This document shows, in pieces, positions 22,298 to 28,438 of a stretch of 35,872 bases of DNA (within the stretch, counting starts at the first letter, position 1; each line of letters opens with the position of its first letter). This stretch comes from a virus. The notes under the pieces are model-generated. The model saw only the letters and a list, made by a program, of their open reading frames with translations. It was not told the origin of the DNA and did no database searches. The stretch covers positions 1-35,872 of the IMG/VR virus record IMGVR_UViG_3300034073_003453; one strand, 5' to 3'. The translations under genes were made by a program, and so were the position numbers.

Positions 22298-22690
22298 TTA
22301 GTCTTGATTAAATTTTAATTCAACCAGCTTTTGTGCTGAATCAACCAACCTATCCCAATTTTTGTTCACATATTCTGGTGGTCCTCCAATTTTTGCTACA
22401 ATTTCTGGAGCTGATTCTAGGGGAACCATTTCTATAGCATCCCAAGGACAAACCTTTAAATCATATGGATTAGATTTTTTTTGAGGTATCCGGACACAAA
22501 CTTCACACCCAACACATTTATCAAGATCTATTTCGCACCAACTTTGTAAGTTTCCTAGATTATCATTTTGTTGTATTTTGATTATGCAATCCACGGGACA
22601 AACTTCCAAACAAGCCCCACAGCCTGTACAATTATCGGCATTTATAATTGCTAATTCTTTTGGTAGTTTTTTTCTTGAAGATTGTTTCAT
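22298..22690 (-). CDS. Ferredoxin-like protein with two [4Fe-4S] sites
   Basis: 130 aa. The first cluster motif is CTGCGACLEVCP (C21, C24, C27, C31), the second CVGCEVC (C59, C62, C65) with its last Cys in VCPWDAIE at C81. The second spacing (15 residues between C65 and C81) is wider than usual. The N-terminus (KELAIINADN) and C-terminal tail (IGGPPEYVNKNWDRLVD) go beyond a minimal ferredoxin. It would carry electrons in the cytoplasm; a link to the ThyX/reductase chemistry or to host metabolism is possible. It looks like a captured bacterial gene; I believe similar proteins exist in environmental bacteria but cannot name the donor. Confidence 0.88.
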   Translation of the reverse strand: MKQSSRKKLPKELAIINADNCTGCGACLEVCPVDCIIKIQQNDNLGNLQSWCEIDLDKCVGCEVCVRIPQKKSNPYDLKVCPWDAIEMVPLESAPEIVAKIGGPPEYVNKNWDRLVDSAQKLVELKFNQD

Positions 22691-22869
22691 TTATATTGAT
22701 TGCTATTTTTAAGGGCTTCTAAAACCATTTCGACATCTTCTTTACTATATGGGGTTTCTATACCTAATTGTTTATGCATACCCATTTGTACATATAATAT
22801 ATTTAAAGCATCTATAACAATTTGTAAATCGTTTGGTTCTAGATAATAGAAGTTACTTTTTAGTTTCAC
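22687..22869 (-). CDS. 60-aa unknown protein
   Basis: Starts with GTG at 22869 in a 17-bp overlap with the upstream membrane-protein gene and ends in a 4-bp overlap with the ferredoxin start. It has LEPNDLQIVIDALNILYVQ and a helical SKEDVEMVLEALKNSN. No motif recognised. Confidence 0.6.
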   Translation of the reverse strand: MKLKSNFYYLEPNDLQIVIDALNILYVQMGMHKQLGIETPYSKEDVEMVLEALKNSNQYK

Positions 22870-23065
22870 GACTAAACCTCTTGCTTAATTTTTTAACTAA
22901 ATCACTGCCTGCTGTTGGGAAAAAACATGGTAATATAGAATGTATTATTAATAGTAATCCGGCCAATAAACAACAGATACCATAAAATAAAGCAAAGCCC
23001 AAATGCTCTATATAAGTCATATTATTTTCTTTAAGATGATCTTTCCATTTTTGTGTTATTCTCAT
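22853..23065 (-). CDS. Small membrane protein (DUF6356-like)
   Basis: 70 aa. TYIEHLGFALFYGICCLLAG and LLIIHSILPCFFPTAGSDLV reproduce the pattern of DUF6356 proteins (YxxHxxFAxxxG ... HxxxPFxF.TxGS). One or two membrane segments at about 22-45; a basic tail follows (KKLSKRFSRETKK). Role unknown; related proteins occur in bacteria, so the gene may be host-derived. Confidence 0.72.
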   Translation of the reverse strand: MRITQKWKDHLKENNMTYIEHLGFALFYGICCLLAGLLLIIHSILPCFFPTAGSDLVKKLSKRFSRETKK

Positions 23066-23079
23066 AGACGTTTTACTGC

Positions 23080-23838
23080 CTACTTTTTAAGTTCGGTTTT
23101 GGATTCTTTTATCCATTCTAAAAATTTAGAAACTCTGGTATGCCCAGATTCTTCTCCATACTTTGACATTGGAGATTTACCAATAGTCATTACACACGAA
23201 TTTATTCCTGCTAGTTTACCTTCTATAAAAAGACCCCCACCACTATCTCCACTTCCTATCATATACTCTAATATTGTATGATCTTTTGCTCCATATCGCG
23301 ATGGAGAACATAGCAGCATATCTTTTTCTATTCCATCGATCACATTGGATCCTGCTCTTAATTTATTATCTGATTTATATATACCGGTATTGAAATTACC
23401 AGTTAGTCCCCAGCCAGCAATTGAGGCTACTTTACCAACTTCGTTTTCATCTTCATATAATGGAGGAAAATGCTCTTGATCAAAACCGCTTTCAGAATAT
23501 CCTAATGCTATATCAGCCACTCCAAATCGGCCATCAAAATCTTTGTGTACAATTATATTGTCTACAATAAACTGTTTGTCTCCTATTTTTACATAACAAG
23601 TTTTGTATCCTTTAACAACGTGACCGGCAGTTAGTACAAAATGTTTTTCAATAATAACTCCAGAAGCACAAAATTTTGTATCATCTTGGTATGTGCCACA
23701 AAGCCTAACAACACAATAAAATTTGCTACCAAAATCTAAATATTTTTGATCTGGTATATTTGGATCTATAGTTCCGCTATAAGATAGAGAGCATAGTCCT
23801 AAAAGAGAAAACAAAAAAAGCTTTTTAAGTATAAACAT
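23080..23838 (-). CDS. Secreted trypsin-like serine protease (S1)
   Basis: 252 aa with a signal peptide (LKKLFLFSLLGLCSLSYS, cleavage about residue 21) and a chymotrypsin-fold triad: His73 in LTAGHVV, Asp109 in GVADIALG, Ser199 in SGDSGGGLF. Six or more cysteines could form disulfides. A typical S1 propeptide cleavage site (IVGG) is not seen, so it may be made active. Shine-Dalgarno AAAGGAGG is excellent. Phage proteases of this exported type are unusual; targets could be host surface proteins, grazer or competitor proteins, or superinfecting receptors, all inference. Confidence 0.93.
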   Translation of the reverse strand: MFILKKLFLFSLLGLCSLSYSGTIDPNIPDQKYLDFGSKFYCVVRLCGTYQDDTKFCASGVIIEKHFVLTAGHVVKGYKTCYVKIGDKQFIVDNIIVHKDFDGRFGVADIALGYSESGFDQEHFPPLYEDENEVGKVASIAGWGLTGNFNTGIYKSDNKLRAGSNVIDGIEKDMLLCSPSRYGAKDHTILEYMIGSGDSGGGLFIEGKLAGINSCVMTIGKSPMSKYGEESGHTRVSKFLEWIKESKTELKK

Positions 23839-23875
23839 GATAAGCCCTCCTTTAAAAGCGGCTTAGTATAATACA

Positions 23876-24223
23876 CTATTTTTGTCTATTTTTAGACATA
23901 ATTAAATAGTTAGCAGCTTTAATTATGCCGTCTAGATTATCTCCCAACTTTCCCAATCCCGTATTACAAGGCTCACAGAGCCAACCCCTAAAACTATCGT
24001 CACTATGATCGTGATCTAAACACCATTTAAGAGGAATTTTTCCACAACATTCACAAACTTCTGGTTTTGGCGGAGCTTCTTTATGTAGCTGATTTCTTAC
24101 TTTGCTGTGTTTTTTAACGCAACTTCTACATCTGCTATCCAAATTATCTTTGTACATACTGTGCTTGGGAAAACTTTTATGGTTTTTTCGTTTGCCGCAG
24201 TAAGTACAAATTTTTCTAGGCAT
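23876..24223 (-). CDS. Endonuclease VII-fold HNH protein, directly after the tmRNA
   Basis: 115 aa. An N-terminal zinc finger (CTYCG, RCRSC: C6, C9, C32, C35) precedes a recombination endonuclease VII domain: CECCG (57-61), WCLDHDHSDDSFRGWLC (67-83) with the His metal-site group, and EPCNTGLGKLGDN with C86/N87. T4 gp49 of this family resolves Holliday junctions, but many relatives are free-standing homing enzymes. The ATG begins 2 bases after the tmRNA 3' end. It could resolve junctions made with the RuvB of this phage, or be mobile; the tight fit to the tmRNA favours mobility. Confidence 0.88.
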   Translation of the reverse strand: MPRKICTYCGKRKNHKSFPKHSMYKDNLDSRCRSCVKKHSKVRNQLHKEAPPKPEVCECCGKIPLKWCLDHDHSDDSFRGWLCEPCNTGLGKLGDNLDGIIKAANYLIMSKNRQK

Positions 24224-24225
24224 AC

Positions 24226-24578
24226 TGGACGAGAGGGGAGTCGAACCCCTGTCCTATCATATTTCTAATTACATCTTCTACAAGTTTATTCTGTTCATAA
24301 GTTTTGAGAAAGATTAAAGAACAAACAACATTCATCTTTCCGTACCAACTAGTCTCAGGCTAGAACCCGTTGGCTATTCTAGCAGCCGAAGGATTTTACG
24401 ACAATCTTTTGAACGCTACCTTCATCGCTTTCTAAGATTGTTGCTACCTTTTATTAAGCAGCAAGGGCTAACTGAGTATTGCCAGTTACAGCATTTGGTA
24501 GATTTTTAAAGTGGCCTTTCCACCAACCACTACTTGCCAATATAATCTTCTTTATGTAGTCGAAACCTTTACTCGCCC
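24226..24578 (-). ncRNA. ssrA: Transfer-messenger RNA (tmRNA)
   Basis: About 353 nt. The tRNA-like ends pair as GGGCGAG (5', 24572-24578) with CTCGTCC (3', 24227-24233), with a G3-U70 wobble that alanyl-tRNA synthetase needs, then discriminator A. The T arm is AGGGG TTCGACT CCCCT and the 5' side has TTTCGAC, the universal tmRNA start motif. The tag frame ends LALAA-stop. Pseudoknot-rich sequence fills the rest. No CCA is encoded. With host SmpB it would rescue stalled ribosomes and tag the peptide for proteolysis, or in the phage serve translation control under host RNA decay. This is the gap of more than 300 bp between protein genes. Confidence 0.95.
24454..24492 (-). other. tmRNA tag-peptide reading frame
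   Basis: Reading GCT to TAA gives AVTGNTQLALAA-stop, 12 residues. The LAA end matches the ClpXP/ClpAP degron of bacterial tags. The first codon is inferred as GCT (Ala); a start one codon upstream (AAT) cannot be excluded by eye. Confidence 0.85.
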
Positions 24579-24784
24579 TAATTATTATACACAAAATCTT
24601 TGTTTTTCAAATGTTCCAAAGCCTCTAACTTCAGATACAAATATTCAAAAAATACTTTGTACGTTGCTTTTTCTTGTCTCAATAATTTTATCTCTTCGTA
24701 TTGAATAAGATTAAAACCTAAAGACATAGATAGAATACCAATTATTATTACATAATATGGCATATGTTTTGAACGATTTGTCAT
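24578..24784 (-). CDS. Small membrane protein upstream of the tmRNA
   Basis: 68 aa. One membrane segment (about 10-27, YYVIIIGILSMSLGFNL) then a charged helical tail (YEEIKLLRQEKATYKVFF, LKLEALEHLKNKDF). The stop codon coincides with the tmRNA 5' end, and its last codons contain the tmRNA promoter. Orientation and codon use are like the neighbours. Function unknown. Confidence 0.6.
   Translation of the reverse strand: MTNRSKHMPYYVIIIGILSMSLGFNLIQYEEIKLLRQEKATYKVFFEYLYLKLEALEHLKNKDFVYNN
24584..24610 (-). promoter_or_regulatory. tmRNA promoter
   Basis: TTGAAA (24605-24610), 15 bp, TATAAT (24584-24589), followed after 5 bp by the GGG of the tmRNA 5' end. The -10 box is perfect; the spacer is short by one or two bases. 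Confidence 0.7.
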
Positions 24785-24792
24785 GAATTTTG

Positions 24793-24821
24793 TTGCCTGT
24801 TAATCGAAAATGGTGTATGAT
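24793..24821 (+). promoter_or_regulatory. Possible promoter of the + strand HNH gene
   Basis: TTGCCT (24793-24798), 17 bp, TATGAT (24816-24821), then GAAAGGAGATTCG before the ATG at 24852. A plausible self-contained unit for a mobile gene. Confidence 0.55.
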
Positions 24822-24851
24822 ATTATCTAGTTATAGAAAGGAGATTCGATT

Positions 24852-25343
24852 ATGAATCAATGCGTCAACTGTTCCAAAGAAACAAGTAATCCAAGGTTTT
24901 GTTCAAGATCATGTGGTGTGTCATACAATAATCGAATAAAACCTAAAAGAATTAAAAGGATGAGAACTTGTAAATTTTGTAAAAATCAATTTCATTCTCT
25001 TCATAGTTATAATCAAAAATATTGTAATAAACAATGCTTACAAAATCATAGAGAATACAATATTCAAACTAATGGTTTTGGTGAAGGTCATTACCACAAT
25101 AATTCTATAAGAAAATATCTAGTTAAAAAGCATGGTAATAATTGTATGATTTGCGGACAGTCAGGAAATGATTGGAATGGTAAACCTATAACTCTTATTG
25201 TGGATCATATTGATGGAAAATCTAATAATAATAAACTAGATAATCTTCGTATTGTTTGTCCTAATTGCGACTGTCAATTACCAACCTATAAAGCAAAAAA
25301 TAAAGGAAATAGTTCTCGTAAATATTACATAGTCCAAAAATAA
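24852..25343 (+). CDS. HNH endonuclease next to tRNA-Ile
   Basis: 163 aa. The N-terminus has two zinc-finger-like groups (QCVNCSKE with FCSRSC; CKFCKNQF with YCNKQC). The HNH core follows: NCMICGQSG (135-143 region), IVDHIDGKSNNN with the His, and DNLRIVCPNCDCQL with Asn and the CxxC. Strong AAAGGAG upstream. It is opposite to the flanking genes and ends one base before the 3' end of tRNA-Ile, as expected of a homing gene fixed beside a tRNA. Confidence 0.92.
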   Translation: MNQCVNCSKETSNPRFCSRSCGVSYNNRIKPKRIKRMRTCKFCKNQFHSLHSYNQKYCNKQCLQNHREYNIQTNGFGEGHYHNNSIRKYLVKKHGNNCMICGQSGNDWNGKPITLIVDHIDGKSNNNKLDNLRIVCPNCDCQLPTYKAKNKGNSSRKYYIVQK

Positions 25344-25344
25344 T

Positions 25345-25423
25345 ACTCCTGCTTGGAATCGAACCAAGTCCCCTTTCGGATTACCTTATAAGAGTAATTG
25401 CCGGGAACCACCGGCACAGGAGC
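25345..25423 (-). tRNA. tRNA-Ile-like gene (anticodon UAU) with an enlarged variable arm
   Basis: 79 nt. Acceptor GCTCCTG/CAGGAGT (one G-T), T arm CTTGG TTCGATT CCAAG, anticodon arm TTACT-CTTATAA-GGTAA with U33 and anticodon TAT at 25388-25390, which would read AUA. Two features are odd: the D arm is a tight CCGG-TGGTTC-CCGG, and the variable region is 12 nt (TCCGAAAGGGGA) with its own CC/GG stem, as in class II tRNAs rather than Ile. It could thus be recognised as a Leu/Ser-like tRNA. No CCA encoded. AUA is a common codon in the phage's AT-rich genes. Confidence 0.85.
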
Positions 25424-25432
25424 GTATGTTGT

Positions 25433-25461
25433 ATTATACACTATCGACCGATCTCTGTCAA
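25433..25461 (-). promoter_or_regulatory. Promoter of tRNA-Ile
   Basis: TTGACA (25456-25461), 17 bp containing CGATAGTG, TATAAT (25433-25438). The start would be about 3 bases before the tRNA. It overlaps the last codons of the methyltransferase gene. Confidence 0.85.
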
Positions 25462-26007
25462 CTCTCCAGTTTCGTTTTTCAATTTTTCCACAAAGTTTCT
25501 ATAAATTCCCATAACAATACCACTAGTTGTTCCCACGTTGAGAGAACGAACGCTACCATAATTAGGAATAGTAAGGATAATATCACACTTATCCAAAATG
25601 AAATCTGATAGTCCTTTATTTTCTTCTCCAAATAAAAATATAGGTTGAGTAGTATTGTAGTATTGATAATCAAAGAGATTAACGGTTTTGTGACTATATT
25701 CGGGAACGTTATTTTCAATAGCAATAACAGTCCTACCAGGGCATTGTGAAATAAAAGACTGTTCATCTTTATGGTGATACATTGGTGTGTAGTGATGGGT
25801 TCCTACGCTGCCTCTTTTATCCCATTTCTTTTTACCGATATAATGGACACTACTAAACCCAAAAAAGTTTGCGTTACGAACCAGTGTACTAAGATTAAAA
25901 TCTCCGCTAATATTAATCATGGCAACACTCGCTGGTATGCTGTTACTAATACAGTATTCAGCAATATCAGGAATAGCATATTCTTTTAGGCTATCAATCA
26001 CGTTCAT
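25441..26007 (-). CDS. SpoU/TrmH-family RNA 2'-O-methyltransferase
   Basis: 188 aa, the SPOUT catalytic domain alone. Motif 1 NLSTLVRNANFFG (38-50) with Arg44 and Asn45, motif 2 FLFGEENKGLS (124-134), motif 3 IPNYGSVRSLNVGTTSGIVMG (147-167). These form the SAM-binding trefoil knot and match TrmH/TrmL-type enzymes. Likely methylates a ribose in tRNA or rRNA; the tRNA-Ile, tRNA-Leu and tmRNA nearby make RNA substrates plausible. The start overlaps the previous stop by 4 bp. Confidence 0.92.
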   Translation of the reverse strand: MNVIDSLKEYAIPDIAEYCISNSIPASVAMINISGDFNLSTLVRNANFFGFSSVHYIGKKKWDKRGSVGTHHYTPMYHHKDEQSFISQCPGRTVIAIENNVPEYSHKTVNLFDYQYYNTTQPIFLFGEENKGLSDFILDKCDIILTIPNYGSVRSLNVGTTSGIVMGIYRNFVEKLKNETGELTEIGR

Positions 26008-26195
26008 TTTTCAATTTTTCTTTGTAAGCTTTCCAATTTTTTTTCCAACCTAAATATTAGAGAATATGTGTCTGAGCATTTTTTACAATAATCAGAAACT
26101 ATATATTCTCTAGCCTCCCATATATCTTCTTTGATCTTTGATATGCGTTCAAGAATTTTTTCTTTTTCGTTTTCGCTTAGGTTTTGGTTGGTCAT
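26004..26195 (-). CDS. Coiled-coil protein with a CxxC
   Basis: 63 aa, almost entirely helical (EKEKILERISKIKEDIWEA, LIFRLEKKLESLQRKIE), with CKKC in SDYCKKCSDTYS. It overlaps the previous gene by 47 bp and the methyltransferase by 4 bp. No family recognised. Confidence 0.65.
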   Translation of the reverse strand: MTNQNLSENEKEKILERISKIKEDIWEAREYIVSDYCKKCSDTYSLIFRLEKKLESLQRKIEK

Positions 26196-26538
26196 TTTGA
26201 ATAGTCTCCTTATGCCAAAATACCATTTCGTTTAACTCATCGTCCCAAGCACATTCTACAATGTCTCTTGCTGCTAGTTTAGCAAGCCCGGTGTTGTGGA
26301 TCATTGTCGCTGTTTCATGAAAAATAATTTCGTTTTGTTTTTCGTTCAAAAGAGGTCTATTATTAGCGTCAAAGCCCAAACAATAAGACTCAACTAAACC
26401 AATCATTTGGCCAATGCTAATATAGTCATCCAAATTGTCTTGGTGGCTATGTTCACTAATGCTTTTTGCTGCTGCTTCTCTCATTTGAGAAACATAACCA
26501 TTAATGTCAGTAATAGCATAAACAGTATCGTCCTGCAT
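26149..26538 (-). CDS. Conserved phage protein, paralog of 9711-10142
   Basis: 129 aa. It aligns with the 143-aa protein at 9711-10142: AITDINGYVSQM against IIPDLSEFTDRV, LLNEKQNEII against LLDDKIFTEIV, and especially LAARDIVECAWDDELNEMVF against LVQKGLVETAFDEKANDFVF. The tail is a basic KPKRKRKRKNS, suggesting nucleic-acid or nucleoid binding. The 9711 copy lacks it and ends acidic. Two copies in one genome argue for a family with real use. Confidence 0.7.
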   Translation of the reverse strand: MQDDTVYAITDINGYVSQMREAAAKSISEHSHQDNLDDYISIGQMIGLVESYCLGFDANNRPLLNEKQNEIIFHETATMIHNTGLAKLAARDIVECAWDDELNEMVFWHKETIQNDQPKPKRKRKRKNS

Positions 26539-26555
26539 TATTAATCTCCAATAAG

Positions 26556-26834
26556 TTATTTAATAAACTTAGATACACCCTGACCGGAATCTTCTGATAT
26601 TTTATCAAGAATTCGGCTAATTGTATATTGCATATTTACTTCTCCTCTATTTAACCATCGGCTATTACTATCTAGTGCCGTTATAATTTGAGGAATCCAG
26701 TGCTGATACGCTACATCAAATTCTTCTGGAAAATAAGTCTTCAATATTCTCTGTATATGAAATATAGAACTGTCTATTTGGTCTCTATAATCCATAAGTA
26801 GGTTCAATTGATCTTTTTGATCCTGGCTTAACAT
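26556..26834 (-). CDS. Unknown helical protein
   Basis: 92 aa, helical and soluble (DQKDQLNLLMDYRDQID, IFHIQRILKTYFPEEFD). The region VAYQHWIPQIITALDSNSRW is a plausible conserved core. A 1-bp overlap with the preceding zinc-ribbon gene shows co-translation. Confidence 0.65.
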   Translation of the reverse strand: MLSQDQKDQLNLLMDYRDQIDSSIFHIQRILKTYFPEEFDVAYQHWIPQIITALDSNSRWLNRGEVNMQYTISRILDKISEDSGQGVSKFIK

Positions 26835-27268
26835 TAAACTAATGCCTTATCGTATTTAGGATTATATGCAGAATCTTTCTTTTTCATTTTGAGAATTTTA
26901 TGTTTAACTTTCCAAACTCCAGTTTCAGGATTTTGACAATCTGGCCCCATATAAATATGAGCAAATCCAGCGTTCTTATCAATACCCCAAGCGCAGATGC
27001 CTTTATCATCAATCTTTTCTACAACAAATCTTCCTCTATATCCCATAGGGACAAGTTCTCCATTGTGTAGAAAATATGGGCCGCCACCTACCTTGATCTT
27101 ATCGCCCGGCTCAAGATCCTTCCAGTTAAAGTCTCTAATAATTTTATGTGTTCGCTTTTCTTTGTTGTTGATTTTAAAAGAAAAAACATGATTGCAATTC
27201 TTACAAACATAGGCTCGCGGCCCAACCATGTTAGAACAATTCGGACAAGTCTTTTTGCCTTTGGGCAT
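26834..27268 (-). CDS. Zinc-ribbon phage protein
   Basis: 144 aa. A zinc ribbon with C8, C11, C22, C25 (KTCPNCSNMVGPRAYVCKNC) leads a beta-rich domain: GDKIKVGGGPYFLHNGELVP, MGYRGRFVVEKIDDKGICAW, AHIYMGPD. I know this pattern (GxPYFxxxGExVPMGYRGxFxV) from large phages, without a function. First gene behind a strong promoter. Confidence 0.75.
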   Translation of the reverse strand: MPKGKKTCPNCSNMVGPRAYVCKNCNHVFSFKINNKEKRTHKIIRDFNWKDLEPGDKIKVGGGPYFLHNGELVPMGYRGRFVVEKIDDKGICAWGIDKNAGFAHIYMGPDCQNPETGVWKVKHKILKMKKKDSAYNPKYDKALV

Positions 27269-27298
27269 TTCTAATCTCCTGTGTCAGTGAATATGCTA

Positions 27299-27326
27299 AG
27301 TATACTACCGTTATCGGCGTTGTCAA
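27299..27326 (-). promoter_or_regulatory. Sigma-70 promoter of the zinc-ribbon gene operon
   Basis: TTGACA (27321-27326), 16 bp starting ACGCCGATA, TATACT (27299-27304). The -35 box overlaps the stop of the upstream gene, and CTAAAGAAA precedes it. Confidence 0.9.
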
Positions 27327-27544
27327 GCGGTTTTCTTTAGACCGTCCACAATTGTGAGTTTTCCAGGCTCATAATGACAAAAATAACTAGAATGAATTCT
27401 TCTCTTAATTAGGTTATTTTCTTCTATTTCGATATATACATTAATTCTGTATCTATTTTCCCAAACATTTATAATTTTGGTCATTAGATGACGTTTAGGT
27501 TTCTCTACTTGCTTAAACAGAAGGTTTTCAATTTCAAGATCCAT
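27323..27544 (-). CDS. 73-aa unknown protein
   Basis: From the ATG at 27544 with GGAGAAAATA upstream; 11-bp overlap with the previous gene. Beta-rich C-terminus (YRINVYIEIEENNLIKRRI, SYFCHYEPGKLTIVDG). Its stop lies in the next promoter. Not recognised. Confidence 0.65.
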   Translation of the reverse strand: MDLEIENLLFKQVEKPKRHLMTKIINVWENRYRINVYIEIEENNLIKRRIHSSYFCHYEPGKLTIVDGLKKTA

Positions 27545-27737
27545 TATTTTCTCCAGAATCAAATTTTATGTAAATTCCCTTTTCCTCTGTGTCATTAAAC
27601 TCTATTAGATCACCATTAAATAATCCACCATAAGCATTGTCGTAAACCTTAACATCTTGTTGCCAATCAAATTTACCAAATGCTTTCATATCATTTGCTT
27701 TTTGATGAAGAAAATTATATAGATCAAGCCAGTTCAT
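27534..27737 (-). CDS. 67-aa unknown protein
   Basis: NWLDLYNFLHQKANDMKAF and a beta-strand region GDLIEFNDTEEKGIYIKFDS. Located two bases after the 27740-27958 gene, same operon. Not recognised. Confidence 0.65.
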   Translation of the reverse strand: MNWLDLYNFLHQKANDMKAFGKFDWQQDVKVYDNAYGGLFNGDLIEFNDTEEKGIYIKFDSGENNGS

Positions 27738-27739
27738 TA

Positions 27740-27958
27740 TTATCTAGCCCTCCGGTTTGCTCTATCTAATTTGCGAATAGTTTCTCTAGCATTAGCAGGA
27801 ACCATAACCAAACTGGGTGCTGTTTTGTGTCCCCAATCCATAAATCCAACAGCACGATTCTCTACACTACAATCTTTACAGATAATCTTACGGCCAGTTT
27901 CAACAAGAAATTCATAACGATCAAAATCAATATCGTTTTGACAATAAATACAATTCAT
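27740..27958 (-). CDS. Small zinc-finger protein
   Basis: 72 aa with MNCIYCQND and IICKDCSVEN (C3, C6, C27, C30), a four-Cys ribbon. The C-terminal part VGFMDWGHKTAPSLVMVP then RKLDRANRRAR, a pattern I know from phages as an unannotated family. Probably nucleic-acid or RNA-polymerase binding, by analogy with small zinc proteins, without evidence. Strong GGAGGATACCA leader and its own consensus promoter. Confidence 0.82.
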   Translation of the reverse strand: MNCIYCQNDIDFDRYEFLVETGRKIICKDCSVENRAVGFMDWGHKTAPSLVMVPANARETIRKLDRANRRAR

Positions 27959-27978
27959 TGGTATCCTCCGTTGATTGG

Positions 27979-28006
27979 ATTATACCATACTCATCGGCAC
28001 TGTCAA
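27979..28006 (-). promoter_or_regulatory. Consensus sigma-70 promoter of the zinc-finger gene
   Basis: TTGACA (28001-28006), 16 bp starting GTGCCGATG, TATAAT (27979-27984). It overlaps the 3' end of the deaminase gene. Confidence 0.9.
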
Positions 28007-28438
28007 CCGGGTTGCTTGAATCGGATTTCCTATACTATCAACAAAGTCTCCGTTGTCAGTACTATAATAAACATCATTCAAGCCAACGCTGCTTAATAAC
28101 TTGCTGCAATTTTCACAAGGTTTACTACCCAGAATTAATCCTTTTCTATTAATTCGCATAACAACAATACTCCAGTTAGGATCAATAGTATTATAACGAC
28201 CCAGCAATTCAGAAATAAGCCTAGACTCACTATGATAGTAGGGAAACTCTTTATATTTAGGAAGATTAAAGTCTTCGCCTATTCTGTAGGCTCCAGCATG
28301 GGTTTTGATAGGATTGTTTTGGGTGAAACAAATTAGTTTTGTTCCATCATAACAACCAGCATAATGGTAACATCGAATACTTTTAGTCGGATTCCAATTC
28401 TTGTATGCTCGTCTGATCGTTTTGTTTATTATTTTCAT
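27980..28438 (-). CDS. Cytidine/deoxycytidylate deaminase-superfamily protein
   Basis: 152 aa. Zinc-site motifs in order: YYHSESRLISELL with His69 and Glu71 (H-x-E, canonical HAE) and SKPCENCSKLLSSVG with Cys108 and Cys111 (PCxxC), both at the start of the two usual helices. It could be a dCMP deaminase supplying ThyX with dUMP or a base/tRNA editing enzyme; the N-terminal 60 residues (CYHYAGCYDGTKLICFTQNN) are unlike standard dCMP deaminases. Neighbour ThyX (29867-30520) favours the nucleotide pathway. Confidence 0.82.
   Translation of the reverse strand: MKIINKTIRRAYKNWNPTKSIRCYHYAGCYDGTKLICFTQNNPIKTHAGAYRIGEDFNLPKYKEFPYYHSESRLISELLGRYNTIDPNWSIVVMRINRKGLILGSKPCENCSKLLSSVGLNDVYYSTDNGDFVDSIGNPIQATRLTVPMSMV

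Noticed and set aside
23876-24223. Calling this gene the true gp49 Holliday-junction resolvase
   Set aside because: The endonuclease VII fold is shared by homing enzymes, and the position against the tmRNA fits a mobile gene; the sequence alone does not decide.
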